Part shown: positions 18,881 through 28,928 of the stretch, in pieces
How the letters are laid out: each line of letters opens with the position of its first letter
How positions within the stretch are numbered: position 1 is the first letter of the stretch
Source of the DNA: Blochmannia endosymbiont of Camponotus sp. C-003
GTDB taxonomy: Bacteria; Pseudomonadota; Gammaproteobacteria; Enterobacterales; Enterobacteriaceae
Direction: 5' to 3'
DNA length: 64,000 nt
Assembly: GCF_023585685.1 (NCBI RefSeq)
Contig: NZ_CP097764.1
Location: forward strand, 186,001-250,000
Program-made: the position numbers and the translations under genes
The notes under the pieces: generated by a model
The model's database searches: none
Told to the model about the DNA's origin: nothing
The model's input: only the letters and a program-made list of their open reading frames with translations

Positions 18881-20377
18881 TTATCCAACGCTGTGTTCTA
18901 AAGTAATTTCTAGTAATTTTTGTGCTTCTACAGAAAATTCTAAAGGTAATTTAGAAAATATATCTTTGCAGAATCCATTTACAATCATAGAAATAGCATC
19001 ATCTTCATTAATTCCACGTTGTCGACAATAAAACAGTTGATTATCGCTAATACGCGAAGTTGTAGCTTCATGTTCTAATTGTGAATTATTACTATGTGAT
19101 TCAATGATAGGAAAGGTATGAGAACTACATTGTTTTCCTATCAGCATGGAGTCACATTGTGTAAAATTACGTGAATTTGAAGCAGATTTCATCATTTTAA
19201 CTAATCCTCGATAAGTATTTTGACTGCTTCCAAGTGCAATACCTTTTGAAATAATAGTGGAGCGTGTATTTTCTCCTATATGAATCATTTTTGTTCCAGT
19301 ATCTGCTTGTTGTATGCCATTAGTAATGGCGACTGAAAAAAATTCTCCAATAGAGTTTTTTCCTTTTAAAATTACACTTGGATATTTCCAAGTAATAGCG
19401 GATCCGGACTCAGATTGAGTCCAAGACATCTTAGCATTTTCTCCAGAACATAGTGCTCGTTTAGTAACGAAGTTTAAAATCCCACTTTGAGAATTTTGGT
19501 TGCCAGAAAACCAATTTTGTACTGTTGAATATTTTACTTGAGCATCTTTTAGAACAATAACTTCTACAACTGCTGCATGCAGTTGATAGTTATTATGTGT
19601 TGGAGCTGAACATCCTTCAATATAACTTACATAACTACCTGTATCTGCAATTAAAATGGTCCGTTCAAATTGTCCGGTTTTTTTAGAATTCATTCGGAAA
19701 TAAGTTGAGAGCTCCATAGGACAGCGTACATTTTTAGGAATGTATACAAACGTACCATCAGATACAACTGCAGCATTAAGTGCAGCGAAAAAATTATCTT
19801 TAAAAGACACTACAGTTCCTAAATATTGACGTACTAAATCTGGGTAATCTCGAATAGCGTCGTGAAATGAACAAAAAATGATACCTTCTTTTAATAAGGT
19901 ATGTCGGAACGTAGTAGACACGGAAACCGAATCAAATATAGCATCAACTGCCACGTTTCCTTCTTCATATACTGGGATACCTAGTTTATTAAAGGTTTGT
20001 TCTACTTCTGTGGTTAAGTATTTTGATTTATTTAAAAAAGTGTTTGTATTTTTTTGTGTTTCGTGGGTTTTTTGTTTAGTTACAGATGCTGGAGCAGAAA
20101 AATAGCTATAGGAATTATAATTGATTTTTTGATAATTTCCTTTTAACCAATGTGGTTCTTCCATATTACGCCAAGCGTGATAACCTGAAAGTCTAAATTC
20201 TAGCATCCATTTTGGTTCTGATCTTTTTTTTGAAATAGTGTGTATTATATCTTCATTAATACCCTGTTTGAGTTCTTCATTATTTAATTTGGTAAAAAAA
20301 CCTTCCTTATAATATGAATTATCATGTGTATATAAATTTTTATTAATGTCATATATGTTAGAGTTATTATGTATCAT
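18881..20377 (-). CDS. sufB: Fe-S scaffold subunit SufB
   Basis: SufB is the main cluster-building subunit of SufBC2D. The 498 residues match E. coli (495). Conserved blocks include EPKWMLEFRL, AVDAIFDSVSVSTT, DGTFVYIPKNVRCPMEL, SYIEGCSAP and the C-terminal NFTQCDSMLIG, which carries the key Cys, with QLEHEATTS. The short Cys-rich segment that E. coli has near residue 100 is replaced by a Lys/Thr-rich stretch without Cys, and the known catalytic positions are kept. It follows sufA by 17 bases. Confidence 0.97.
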   Translation of the reverse strand: MIHNNSNIYDINKNLYTHDNSYYKEGFFTKLNNEELKQGINEDIIHTISKKRSEPKWMLEFRLSGYHAWRNMEEPHWLKGNYQKINYNSYSYFSAPASVTKQKTHETQKNTNTFLNKSKYLTTEVEQTFNKLGIPVYEEGNVAVDAIFDSVSVSTTFRHTLLKEGIIFCSFHDAIRDYPDLVRQYLGTVVSFKDNFFAALNAAVVSDGTFVYIPKNVRCPMELSTYFRMNSKKTGQFERTILIADTGSYVSYIEGCSAPTHNNYQLHAAVVEVIVLKDAQVKYSTVQNWFSGNQNSQSGILNFVTKRALCSGENAKMSWTQSESGSAITWKYPSVILKGKNSIGEFFSVAITNGIQQADTGTKMIHIGENTRSTIISKGIALGSSQNTYRGLVKMMKSASNSRNFTQCDSMLIGKQCSSHTFPIIESHSNNSQLEHEATTSRISDNQLFYCRQRGINEDDAISMIVNGFCKDIFSKLPLEFSVEAQKLLEITLEHSVG

Positions 20378-20394
20378 AATAATAATACCTTTTT

Positions 20395-20775
20395 TTAAAT
20401 GCTAAAACTTTCACCGCATCCACAAGAATGTTGAGCTTGAGGATTATTAAATTTAAACATATGATTTAATCCTTCTCGTGCATAATCTAATTCGGTTCCA
20501 TCAACAAATGGCATGACGTGCAATGGTATGAATAATTTAGCTCCGTTACGTTCGTATATTAAGTGATCATCATCTAGTGATGTAACTTTATCCATAAGAT
20601 ATGAAAATCCTGCGCATCCTGATTTTTTTATGGTTACTTTCAATCCTAATATATTAGGATCTTTGTTTTTTAAGTGAAGAATTTGTTGTGCTGCTGCTTC
20701 AGTCAGTGTTAGACCATTCCAAGAAACATGTTTTTTGGATATGCAGTGTATATTTTTTTTGATATTATTTTTCAT
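20395..20775 (-). CDS. sufA: A-type Fe-S carrier SufA
   Basis: SufA takes clusters from SufBCD and passes them to target proteins. The 126 residues match E. coli (122). The three cluster-binding Cys are seen in KSGCAGFSY and in the C-terminal CGCGESF. FVDGTELDYAREGLNHMF is also conserved. I chose the ATG at 20775, with AAAGGAA upstream; longer in-frame starts up to 20823 lack support. It is the first gene of the operon. Confidence 0.97.
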   Translation of the reverse strand: MKNNIKKNIHCISKKHVSWNGLTLTEAAAQQILHLKNKDPNILGLKVTIKKSGCAGFSYLMDKVTSLDDDHLIYERNGAKLFIPLHVMPFVDGTELDYAREGLNHMFKFNNPQAQHSCGCGESFSI

Positions 20776-21262
20776 GATAAATTCCTTTAAATTTGTTACA
20801 TAATATTTTACCATACTAAACACTCAATTATTTTTCATTGCATTAAATATTTATGAAAGTAAAAATATGCAAATAGAAAATGGTTCTACATATCTAATTG
20901 TATTAGAAATTATAGTTTATAATCATATGTTAATTTTTATAAATTTTCATTTAAATTCAACGAATGTTGAAATTTAGTACAGTATCTATTTAATAAAAAT
21001 AGTGTATTAAAGATAGATTGTTGTAGTATTCTTCTAAAATTAATTTTTTATTTCAAACGATGTGAAATGTAACTGATATGGCAACTTCTTTCAGAATAAC
21101 ATATATTAAAAGTGTATGCTAATTGGTTTATTTTTTTTGATTAGTAGAAAATATTTCATATGAATCTTCTTATAATTAAGATGTATAACTACATATATGT
21201 AGTTACGTTGAAAATTTTTAAAATTTAATTGAAATTAAAGCTTATTAAAAATTAACAATGAA
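20776..21262. other. Gap before the suf operon, with a 20-bp palindrome
   Basis: A 487-base non-coding stretch between lplA and sufA, both on the minus strand, which should hold the suf promoter. I find no recognisable Fur, OxyR, IHF or IscR site by eye. It contains the perfect palindrome TAACTACATATATGTAGTTA at 21186-21205, 57 bases downstream of the lplA stop. No T-run follows it on either strand, so a standard terminator is not supported. Confidence 0.45.
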
Positions 21263-22279
21263 TTAAGATGTTGTTTTGATTAACCAACTAGAAACTTCTG
21301 ATAATTCTTTTTTGTGTTGAGGCCATATTTTCATCCATTCTTGACAACAAGAGAGAATGCTTTTATTATTATATGGAATGCCTACTAATTTTTTTGCCAG
21401 TGTTTCTAAAGGATCTGGTTCTAAACTGTCAGTGAAAATATGGGTACGATGAATAATACCACGTTCTATATCGAAATGTAACGTCACACTGCCCCAATCA
21501 AAACGGGTATCTAATTGATGTGTGAATGCAGGAGCGCTTCCGAAATTCCAGTTCCAATCACGTTGTTTATTGAATTGCTTTAAAAACTCTGGGATATTAT
21601 AAAAATTATCTATAGATAATATTTCTGGCTGTACTCTCACTCCATGATATTGGAAAAACGCTTCTGTTAATCCTTGACATACTTCTTGGTGATTAATTCC
21701 AGGTTTTAATTCATTTAAGTTAGCAACTCTTGACCGAATAGAGGTAATCCCTTTAGTTTCTAGTTTTTTAGAATCTGGATTAAGATAATAAGCGAGTTTA
21801 TTAATATCAACGTGTAAAAGTAGTGTGCCGTGATGAAATTTACGCCCAGATGTTTCACGATATGCAGAACCGCTAATTTTACGTTCTCCATTTGCTGTAT
21901 GTATGACAATATCATTGCGTCCAGAAATGATGGCTTTAATCCCAATGTGACGCAATCCATTCAAAACTATATTAGAGGATACATATTTGTCATAATTTTC
22001 TTGAGTAGAAATGAAGGTAAAACAAGTATTACCTAAATCATGAAACACAGCGCCACCGCCACTACTTCTTCTAGCTAATTTAATGCCATCTCGTTCCATT
22101 CGGCGAGTGTTGCATTCTTTCCATGCGTTTTGAGCGCGTCCTATCACTACTGTATTTTGATTTCTCCATAAAAATAGTATAGATTGTTTTTTAGGTATGT
22201 TTTTAAATATATATTCTTCAAGTGATAAATTAAACCATGGATCATAAGAGTTAGATAATAATAATCGAAAAGAACGCAT
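21263..22279 (-). CDS. lplA: Lipoate-protein ligase A
   Basis: LplA activates free lipoate with ATP and attaches it to lipoyl domains. The 338 residues equal the E. coli length. RRSSGGGAVFHDLGNTCFTF and the KISGSAYRE block with the catalytic Lys are intact, as is FHHGTLLLH. The C-terminal accessory domain is also present (to about residue 335). In E. coli the gene lies far away near serB, so its position between suf and pheT is a rearrangement. A target in this window is the SucB lipoyl domain. Confidence 0.97.
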   Translation of the reverse strand: MRSFRLLLSNSYDPWFNLSLEEYIFKNIPKKQSILFLWRNQNTVVIGRAQNAWKECNTRRMERDGIKLARRSSGGGAVFHDLGNTCFTFISTQENYDKYVSSNIVLNGLRHIGIKAIISGRNDIVIHTANGERKISGSAYRETSGRKFHHGTLLLHVDINKLAYYLNPDSKKLETKGITSIRSRVANLNELKPGINHQEVCQGLTEAFFQYHGVRVQPEILSIDNFYNIPEFLKQFNKQRDWNWNFGSAPAFTHQLDTRFDWGSVTLHFDIERGIIHRTHIFTDSLEPDPLETLAKKLVGIPYNNKSILSCCQEWMKIWPQHKKELSEVSSWLIKTTS

Positions 22280-22837
22280 AGCTCCCCTTTTTTTGATATT
22301 TAATTAAAGCGTGAATCTTATATGCCATATGGAAATATACTATCATTAATAATAATAACTTTAAATTATTTTTTATTAAATTATCAGTATTGGAAATAAA
22401 TTTGATCTGTGTTTTTAATTTACAATTATATTACAATTAATACAAATAAATCAAATTACTGGGAGGTGAATATAAGTTTCATCATTGTTTAAATATTATT
22501 ATAATATATTTTTAATTTCTAATTGAGATACAGATATTTTTTATATATAAAACAGTTAAATATTCTTATTGAAATAAGTTTTAAATTTTGTTTACTAAAT
22601 TTTAGTACAAGATATGAAGATTGTTGGTTTACATAATTAATATTATCTAATTATATTCGGTGTTTATTATATAAAATGTATACTTATTGTGCGGGTGTGT
22701 TTTTTTGTTTTGAAAGATTAAGTGATTAAAAAAAGGATATATAATATATATATTATATAAAAATTCATTTTTAATTATTTTTTAAATAGTATATAAATTA
22801 ACATTTAAATATGATAATAGTAACGATACGAGTATTA
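22280..22837. other. Gene-free gap between lplA and pheT
   Basis: A 558-base AT-rich stretch with no recognised gene. In E. coli ihfA follows pheT directly; no IHF-alpha reading frame or clear remnant is visible here. The region has simple AT-rich tracts (for example 22738-22760). Confidence 0.5.
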
Positions 22838-25231
22838 TTATCTTAATGTTCCATTGAAACGTTTTTTTAAAATCATCGAACATTTGTTAACAATATCAGA
22901 AATTTCTTCTTCTTTTAAAGTATGAGTTTTGCTTTGTAAATATAATTTAATAGTAAAACTTTTAAAACCTTTTTCAATGTTTTTACTTTTATAAACATCA
23001 GATAACTTGATGTCAACTAATTGATCTTTGTTATCAATTTTTTTGCATTCAGCAATGATAGATTCTGCGGATACTTTGTTTGGTACTATTATAGAAATAT
23101 CACGAAAATTTTTAGGAAATTTAGAAATGGAAGTAACTTTAGATAATATAAATTGAGAAATCATATTCCACGATAACTCAAAAACTAGTGTTTGTGAACG
23201 TAAATTTAGTGTCATTTGTATAGAAGGATGAATCATACCAATGTATCCAATACATATATTTTCCAAATAAATTGCTGCACTTTGACCAGAATGTAATGCT
23301 GGATGTGTGTATTTTTTAAATCTAATACAATGTAACTTGTTAGTTAGGTTTAATAAAGCTTCTACATCTCCTTTTATATCGTAAAAATCTACTGGATGTA
23401 TTTTTTTTAAATCCCAGTGTTCATTAAATCTAAGTCCAGATCGTATCCCAGCTATCATAAAATCTTGATACACTTGATTTTCAAAATTTTTTTGAGGAAT
23501 AAAACATATACCGCTTTCAAATAATTTAATTTGTTTTTGTTGTCTATTTTGATTATATATTACTGTTTTGATTAATCCAGACCATAAAGATAGCCTCATA
23601 GTAGACATTTCTAATGTAATTGGATTTTTTAGAATTAATGGAATTTTTTTCGGGTGTAATAGTTTTTGCATACCAGAACTTACGAAACTATATGTTATTA
23701 TTTCCTGATAACCACGATCTACTAATAAATTTTTTATTCTTGATAACGGTATAGTTGATGAATGGGTACGATCTGTTATTAAGTTTGTACAAATAGAAAC
23801 GCGAGGGATATTGTTATATCCATAAATACGTGTTATTTCTGATATCAAGTTTTCTTCTATAGAGATATCAAAACGCCAAGTTGGTGGAAGTACTTTCCAG
23901 ATGTTATCTGAAAATTTTATTTGAAAACCAAAGCGTCTTAAAATATGTGTAATTTCTGAATCTATGATATGAAATCCAATAATTTTGTCTAATTTAGTTC
24001 GATTTAATATGATATTGATTGGTTTTGGCAGTATATTTTTGTTAGTTATATTTACTATTGGACCAGGACAACCACCGCAGTTTTTTAGTAATAATGAGGT
24101 GACACGATCCAAAGCTAATTGAGATATGCTGGGGTCGATGCCTCGCACATAACGGAAGGAATACAGATCGTGAATGGGATGTAATATGGATTGACTCGCG
24201 ATAGTAGACGGAGTAAAAACAGCAGATTGTAACATTATATGACGAGTTTCAGAACAAACAGAATATTTATTTGGAATGATTGCTCCAGCAATTGATAATG
24301 GTTTTTTACGATCAGATATGATGATGGTATTTTGCGATAATTTTAAATTATTGTGATTGGATAATGTTAGAATTTCTCCGATTTCAGAAAAACGTATACG
24401 TATTATGTTGCCATCAATTTTTGTATAATCAAAAACATGAATCGGTTGTCCTAACTCTAGCAATACATAATTAATAATGTCTACAACTATATTAACTGAA
24501 CAGATGCCGCAGCGACGTAATTTCTCTGTTATCCATAAAGGCGTAGGAGCTGTAATATGAATGTTTTTTATAATTCTTCCCAAGTATTGTGGACATGCAT
24601 CTGGAATTTCGACAGATATAGGGATGGTATCGTTGATTGTTGGAATAGTTGGTTCTATTTTTATTTTTTTTAATTTTAAATGATTTATAGCTGCTATTTC
24701 TCTAGAGATTCCGATGATACTCAGACAATCTCCTCTATTAGGAGTAACGTTGATTTCAATAATGTTATCATTAAAACGTAAATAGTTATAAAAGTTTTCT
24801 CCGATAGGTGCATTTGTAGGTAATTCTATTATATCTACTGTGTGGTTAATGATTCCGAATGTTGAAAAAGTACATAATATGCCTTCTGATTCTTTACCGT
24901 GTATTGTTTTTGTTTTAATTTTACGTCCATTTGGTAATACTGCTCCTACTTTAGCAACAACTACTCGAATATTTTTACGACAATTGGGGGCGGCGCAAAC
25001 AATATTTAATAATTCATTATTACCTTTATTTACTTTTATTATCCACATGTTATTAACATTAGGATGCATTTTGCATTCTACAATTTCACCAATAATTACT
25101 CCATAAAAAATATTGATAACAGGTTTTAATTCATTAACTTTAAATCCAGCCATGGTTAATTGATCAACTAATTCAATGCTACTAATTGGTGGATTTATCC
25201 ATTCGCGTATCCACATTTCACTAAATTTCAT
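22838..25231 (-). CDS. pheT: Phenylalanyl-tRNA synthetase beta subunit
   Basis: PheT forms the alpha2-beta2 synthetase with PheS. The 797 residues equal the family length (795 in E. coli). The N-terminal OB-fold tRNA-binding domain (about 40-150) shows [15 protein letters not shown] and VCAAPNCR. The B3/B4 editing region, the B5 domain and the C-terminal FDX-ACB domain (about 705-797, [14 protein letters not shown]) are all present. It follows pheS by 15 bases as in E. coli. Confidence 0.98.
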   Translation of the reverse strand: MKFSEMWIREWINPPISSIELVDQLTMAGFKVNELKPVINIFYGVIIGEIVECKMHPNVNNMWIIKVNKGNNELLNIVCAAPNCRKNIRVVVAKVGAVLPNGRKIKTKTIHGKESEGILCTFSTFGIINHTVDIIELPTNAPIGENFYNYLRFNDNIIEINVTPNRGDCLSIIGISREIAAINHLKLKKIKIEPTIPTINDTIPISVEIPDACPQYLGRIIKNIHITAPTPLWITEKLRRCGICSVNIVVDIINYVLLELGQPIHVFDYTKIDGNIIRIRFSEIGEILTLSNHNNLKLSQNTIIISDRKKPLSIAGAIIPNKYSVCSETRHIMLQSAVFTPSTIASQSILHPIHDLYSFRYVRGIDPSISQLALDRVTSLLLKNCGGCPGPIVNITNKNILPKPINIILNRTKLDKIIGFHIIDSEITHILRRFGFQIKFSDNIWKVLPPTWRFDISIEENLISEITRIYGYNNIPRVSICTNLITDRTHSSTIPLSRIKNLLVDRGYQEIITYSFVSSGMQKLLHPKKIPLILKNPITLEMSTMRLSLWSGLIKTVIYNQNRQQKQIKLFESGICFIPQKNFENQVYQDFMIAGIRSGLRFNEHWDLKKIHPVDFYDIKGDVEALLNLTNKLHCIRFKKYTHPALHSGQSAAIYLENICIGYIGMIHPSIQMTLNLRSQTLVFELSWNMISQFILSKVTSISKFPKNFRDISIIVPNKVSAESIIAECKKIDNKDQLVDIKLSDVYKSKNIEKGFKSFTIKLYLQSKTHTLKEEEISDIVNKCSMILKKRFNGTLR

Positions 25232-25246
25232 TTAAATGTCCTTGTA

Positions 25247-26239
25247 TTATTTAAATTGATCAAGAAATTGTAAATCATTTTTAAAGAAAACGCGTATATC
25301 GTCAATATTGTATTGTAACATTGTTAGTCGTTCTATTCCTATGCCAAAGGCATATCCCGAAAATTTTTCTGTGTCAATATCAAAATGATGTAATATTTGG
25401 GGATGCACCATACCACATCCTAAAAGTTCTAACCAATTTTTAGTGTCTTGTTTCATTACGTCTATTTCTGCAGATGGTTCTGTAAATGGAAAATAAGATG
25501 GTCTAAAACGTAAAGTGGTATTTTTTCCGAAAAAATTATATAAAAAATCATATAATATTGTTTTTAGATGACTGAAGTTAACGTTAGAATCTACCATTAA
25601 TCCTTCCATTTGATGAAACATAGGTGTATGGTTTTGATCATAGTCTTTGCGATATACTCGTCCAAAAGAAATGATACGAATGGGGGGGGGGTTATTTTTC
25701 ATGAAACGTATTTGAACGCCGGATGTGTGTGTACGAAGTAAACGTTTTTCATCAAACCAAAAGGTATCATGTTCATCTCGGGAAGGATGATACTTAGAAA
25801 TGTTTAAGGCATCGAAATTGAAGTAATCATTTTCAATTTCTGGACCATGTATTATGGAGAAGCCTAAAGAATTAAAAAAAACCTTCATACGTTTTATAGT
25901 ACTCGTTATTGGATGATGTGTACCGGTATCTGATAAACGTCCTGGTAAAGTAACGTCTAATGTGTCGGTGATTAAGGTATTTTTTATATTTTTTGATTGT
26001 AAGAAGTTTTTATGTTTAATAAATAATGTGTATATATCTTTTTTGGCTTGATTAATAGCTGCTCCCAATTTAGGCTTAACATCTGATGGACTATCATTAA
26101 GATTTTTGATTTGTTGGTTCAGGTGTCCTTTTTTACCTAAAAATTTAATGCGTACTACTTCTAATTCATCTATATTGTTAGATTGCATTATGTTTGATTT
26201 CGCTAGTATAACTAAGTCGTTTATACGATCTAATGACAT
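25247..26239 (-). CDS. pheS: Phenylalanyl-tRNA synthetase alpha subunit
   Basis: PheS is the catalytic class II subunit. The 330 residues match E. coli (327). Motif 2 ([23 protein letters not shown]), [14 protein letters not shown] and motif 3 ([12 protein letters not shown]) are intact. I chose the ATG at 26239, with GGAG 6 bases upstream and alignment to the E. coli start; the ORF extends to 26272 without support. A run of about ten G on the plus strand (25682-25691) encodes a Pro string in the segment before IRIISFG, a possible slippage site. Confidence 0.97.
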   Translation of the reverse strand: MSLDRINDLVILAKSNIMQSNNIDELEVVRIKFLGKKGHLNQQIKNLNDSPSDVKPKLGAAINQAKKDIYTLFIKHKNFLQSKNIKNTLITDTLDVTLPGRLSDTGTHHPITSTIKRMKVFFNSLGFSIIHGPEIENDYFNFDALNISKYHPSRDEHDTFWFDEKRLLRTHTSGVQIRFMKNNPPPIRIISFGRVYRKDYDQNHTPMFHQMEGLMVDSNVNFSHLKTILYDFLYNFFGKNTTLRFRPSYFPFTEPSAEIDVMKQDTKNWLELLGCGMVHPQILHHFDIDTEKFSGYAFGIGIERLTMLQYNIDDIRVFFKNDLQFLDQFK

Positions 26240-26248
26240 GAACACTCC

Positions 26249-26265
26249 GCTATAACTAATATAGC
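26249..26265 (-). promoter_or_regulatory. Hairpin next to the pheS ribosome-binding site
   Basis: On the minus strand GCTATA, five loop bases and TATAGC form a 6-bp hairpin whose 3' arm ends beside the GGAG of pheS. It could modulate initiation. No T-run follows, so it is not a terminator. The pheM leader peptide and attenuator found before pheS in E. coli are not visible in this 177-base gap (26240-26416). Confidence 0.35.
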
Positions 26266-26416
26266 AATACAAGGTTGTTTTTTTGATATAATATATATGT
26301 AAAGAACAATTATATGATATTTTAATTTAATTAACTGTGCTAATTATTTAATATTACTAATACTAGTTGTAGTTGCATTATTATTATGAATTTTATATTA
26401 CATGAATATGTATTTC

Positions 26417-26794
26417 TTATTGAGTAGATTTATGTATGTCTACAATTAATTTTTTTGCTTTGTCGACTAATTTAGAGAAGGTTTTTTTATCGAAAATGGC
26501 TATATCAGCAATCATTTTTCTGTTGATATATATATTAGATTTATGTAATCCATTTATTAAATTATTATAAGACATTCCATATTTATGTGATGCGGCATTG
26601 ATACGATAAATCCATAATCGACGGAATAAGCGTTTCTTCTGACGACGGTCTCGATAAGAGTATTGTCCAGATTTTATAACTGATTGATAAGCAACACGAT
26701 AAGTACGTGATCTTGCTCCATAGTAACCTGCTGCTTGTTTTAAAATTTTTTTATGACGAGCATGTGCTACTACACTGTTTTTTACGCGTGTCAT
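26417..26794 (-). CDS. rplT: 50S ribosomal protein L20
   Basis: L20 is an early assembly protein of the large subunit. The 125 residues begin [18 protein letters not shown] and carry [35 protein letters not shown] and ADIAIFDK, as in E. coli (118). The C terminus is a few residues longer. It follows rpmI in the conserved infC-rpmI-rplT order. In E. coli L20 represses this mRNA; that control was not examined here. Confidence 0.98.
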   Translation of the reverse strand: MTRVKNSVVAHARHKKILKQAAGYYGARSRTYRVAYQSVIKSGQYSYRDRRQKKRLFRRLWIYRINAASHKYGMSYNNLINGLHKSNIYINRKMIADIAIFDKKTFSKLVDKAKKLIVDIHKSTQ

Positions 26795-26865
26795 ACGTAT
26801 TGCGCTCCTAATAATTTAAACGATGGTATATATAGATTTTCTTCAGTAATTCAAATACCATTGAT

Positions 26866-27063
26866 TTATATGTATGGTAAACATTTCATAATTGTAGTCA
26901 CATAAATTGTAGGAAGTATAGATTTCTGACGTAAATGGCGTTTATGTTTTGTAGATTTTTTTGTTAAAATATGTCGCATATAAGCATGTTTATGTTTGTA
27001 ATTTCCTAAAGCTGTTATTTTAAATCGTTTTTTGGCCGATTGAAGTGTTTTAATTTTAGGCAT
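26866..27063 (-). CDS. rpmI: 50S ribosomal protein L35
   Basis: A 65-residue basic protein starting [15 protein letters not shown] with [23 protein letters not shown] and ending CLPYI, as in E. coli L35 (65). I chose the ATG at 27063, which aligns with the family start; the frame extends to 27105 without support. It lies 92 bases after infC. Confidence 0.98.
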   Translation of the reverse strand: MPKIKTLQSAKKRFKITALGNYKHKHAYMRHILTKKSTKHKRHLRQKSILPTIYVTTIMKCLPYI

Positions 27064-27155
27064 ATACTGATCTCTATAATTTTTTATTATGTGTTTTAAC
27101 GCCAAGATCTAGATAATGAAATTGCTATTTATATACATTTAAATAGTAGATATTG

Positions 27156-27695
27156 TTATTTCTTTTTTGGAGCCAAAATCATAGTCATTTGGCGCCCTTC
27201 AATTTTATTAGAAAAAAATTCTACTGTCGTTAATTCATGCAACTCATTACGTATTCGGTATAACATTTTTGTACCAAGTTGGTGGTGTACTAATTCTCCT
27301 CCTCTAAAACGTAAGGTTATCTTGACCTTATCTCCTTCGTTGAGAAATTTAATTAAATTACGTAATTTAACTTGGTAGTCTCCTTCATCAGTACTTGGTC
27401 TGAATTTTATTTCTTTAACGTGAATCACCTTTTGTTTTTTCTTTTGTTCTTTTGTGGATTTGCTCTTTTCGTATAGAAATTTACCGTAGTTCATAATTCT
27501 ACATACAGGTGGATCGGAATTAGGACTAACTTCAACTAAATCAAGACCAATGTCTTCAGATTGCTTAAGCGCTTCATGTAAACTAACCACACCGATTTGT
27601 TTTCCGTCTACTCCAGTTAGACGGACGTTTTTAGCGCTGATTTCTCTGTTAATACGATTTAATCGTATTGATTGTATTTTTTTTACGAATTTAAT
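27156..27695 (-). CDS. infC: Translation initiation factor IF-3 (AUU start)
   Basis: IF-3 controls fidelity of start-codon choice. Reading upstream of the first ATG/GTG-type start at 27590, the frame continues with [18 protein letters not shown] and stops being open just beyond an ATT at 27695. The 179 residues then align with E. coli IF-3 (180) without gaps at the N terminus. E. coli infC uses AUU and represses itself through it. The Shine-Dalgarno GAGGAA (27705-27710) lies inside the last codons of thr[19 protein letters not shown] is the linker, and the C-domain ends in [14 protein letters not shown]. Confidence 0.95.
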   Translation of the reverse strand: MKFVKKIQSIRLNRINREISAKNVRLTGVDGKQIGVVSLHEALKQSEDIGLDLVEVSPNSDPPVCRIMNYGKFLYEKSKSTKEQKKKQKVIHVKEIKFRPSTDEGDYQVKLRNLIKFLNEGDKVKITLRFRGGELVHHQLGTKMLYRIRNELHELTTVEFFSNKIEGRQMTMILAPKKK

Positions 27696-27701
27696 AATAT
27701 G

Positions 27702-28928
27702 TTATTCCTCCATTTGATAAACACTGTAACTTTTAATTTCGTGTAGTAATTTTTTTATAAATATATCAATATTACAGTTTTTTAATGTTTGACCTCGATA
27801 TGTACGTATAGCTACTGTATTTTGATTCATTTCTTTGTTTCCGCAAATTAACATATAAGGTATGCGTTGTAAGGTATAATAGCGAATTTTAAATCCTATT
27901 TTCTCATTTCTCAAGTCTACTTTTGTTCTTATTTTTTTATTTGTTAGCTTTTTTTCTATAGCAGAAATGTATTCGGATTGTTGATCAGTGACGTTTATGA
28001 GTACAACTTGTGTTGGGGCTAGCCACGTTGGGAAAAATCCTGCATATTCTTCTGTTATTAAACCAATAAAACGTTCCATGGACCCAAGGATTGCTCTGTG
28101 AATCATTACGGGAACAACGCGATTATTATGATGATCGATATAATATGTGTTTAATAGATTTGGTAAAGAAAAATCTAATTGTATTGTACCACATTGCCAG
28201 GTTCTACCTAGAGAATCGAGTAAAGTAAATTCTATTTTAGGGCCATAAAATGCGCCATCATTAGGTTGATATTGAAATGTAATATTATTATGTTGAAGTG
28301 CAATAGATAAATGCTGTTCTGCCATATCCCATATTGAATCAGTACCAATTCTTTTTTCAGGGCGGGTAGATAATTTTACTAAGATTGTTTTAAAACCAAA
28401 CGTATTATATACATCGTACATCATTTTAATGCAGTGATTTAATTCGTCGAATATTTGTGTTTTTGTACAAAAAATATGACCATCATCTTGGGTAAATTCT
28501 CGTGTTCTCATGAGCCCATGTAAAGATCCAGATGGTTCATTTCTATAACAATTTCCAAATTCAGCTATGCGATAAGGTAAATCTTTATAAGACTTAATAC
28601 CTTGATTAAAAATTTGAATGTGTCCTGGACAATTCATTGGTTTAATACAATACTCATTATTTTCTGAAGAGGTAGTAAATATATGTTCATGATAATTATC
28701 CCAGTGACCTGTTTTTTTCCATAATGCATGATTAATCATAACAGGACTTTTTACTTCTTGATATTCATATATTTTGAGTTGTATTCGTATAATTTTTTTT
28801 AGTTCTTGTAATAAGATCCATCCGTTTTGATGCCAAAATATCATACCAGGGGCATCTTTTTGTGTGTGGTATAGGTGTAATTGTTTCGCAAGATTGCGAT
28901 GATCATATTTTTTAAGTGCTTGTGACAT
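27702..28928 (-). CDS. thrS: Threonyl-tRNA synthetase lacking the N-terminal TGS and editing domains
   Basis: The 408 residues align with about residues 231-642 of E. coli ThrRS (642). The class II core is intact: KPMNCPGH (zinc Cys), FGNCYRNEPSGSLHGLMRTREFTQDDGHIF (motif 2 and zinc His), WQCGTIQLDFSLP and VMIHRAILGSMERF (zinc His, motif 3). The C-terminal anticodon domain (about 305-408) has VDLRNEKIGFKIR. Missing are the TGS and editing domains, including the HSCAHLL-type motif. The first codon ATG at 28928 falls where the linker helix before the core begins. No good Shine-Dalgarno is seen, and no remnant of the missing part is recognisable upstream. Confidence 0.93.
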   Translation of the reverse strand: MSQALKKYDHRNLAKQLHLYHTQKDAPGMIFWHQNGWILLQELKKIIRIQLKIYEYQEVKSPVMINHALWKKTGHWDNYHEHIFTTSSENNEYCIKPMNCPGHIQIFNQGIKSYKDLPYRIAEFGNCYRNEPSGSLHGLMRTREFTQDDGHIFCTKTQIFDELNHCIKMMYDVYNTFGFKTILVKLSTRPEKRIGTDSIWDMAEQHLSIALQHNNITFQYQPNDGAFYGPKIEFTLLDSLGRTWQCGTIQLDFSLPNLLNTYYIDHHNNRVVPVMIHRAILGSMERFIGLITEEYAGFFPTWLAPTQVVLINVTDQQSEYISAIEKKLTNKKIRTKVDLRNEKIGFKIRYYTLQRIPYMLICGNKEMNQNTVAIRTYRGQTLKNCNIDIFIKKLLHEIKSYSVYQMEE

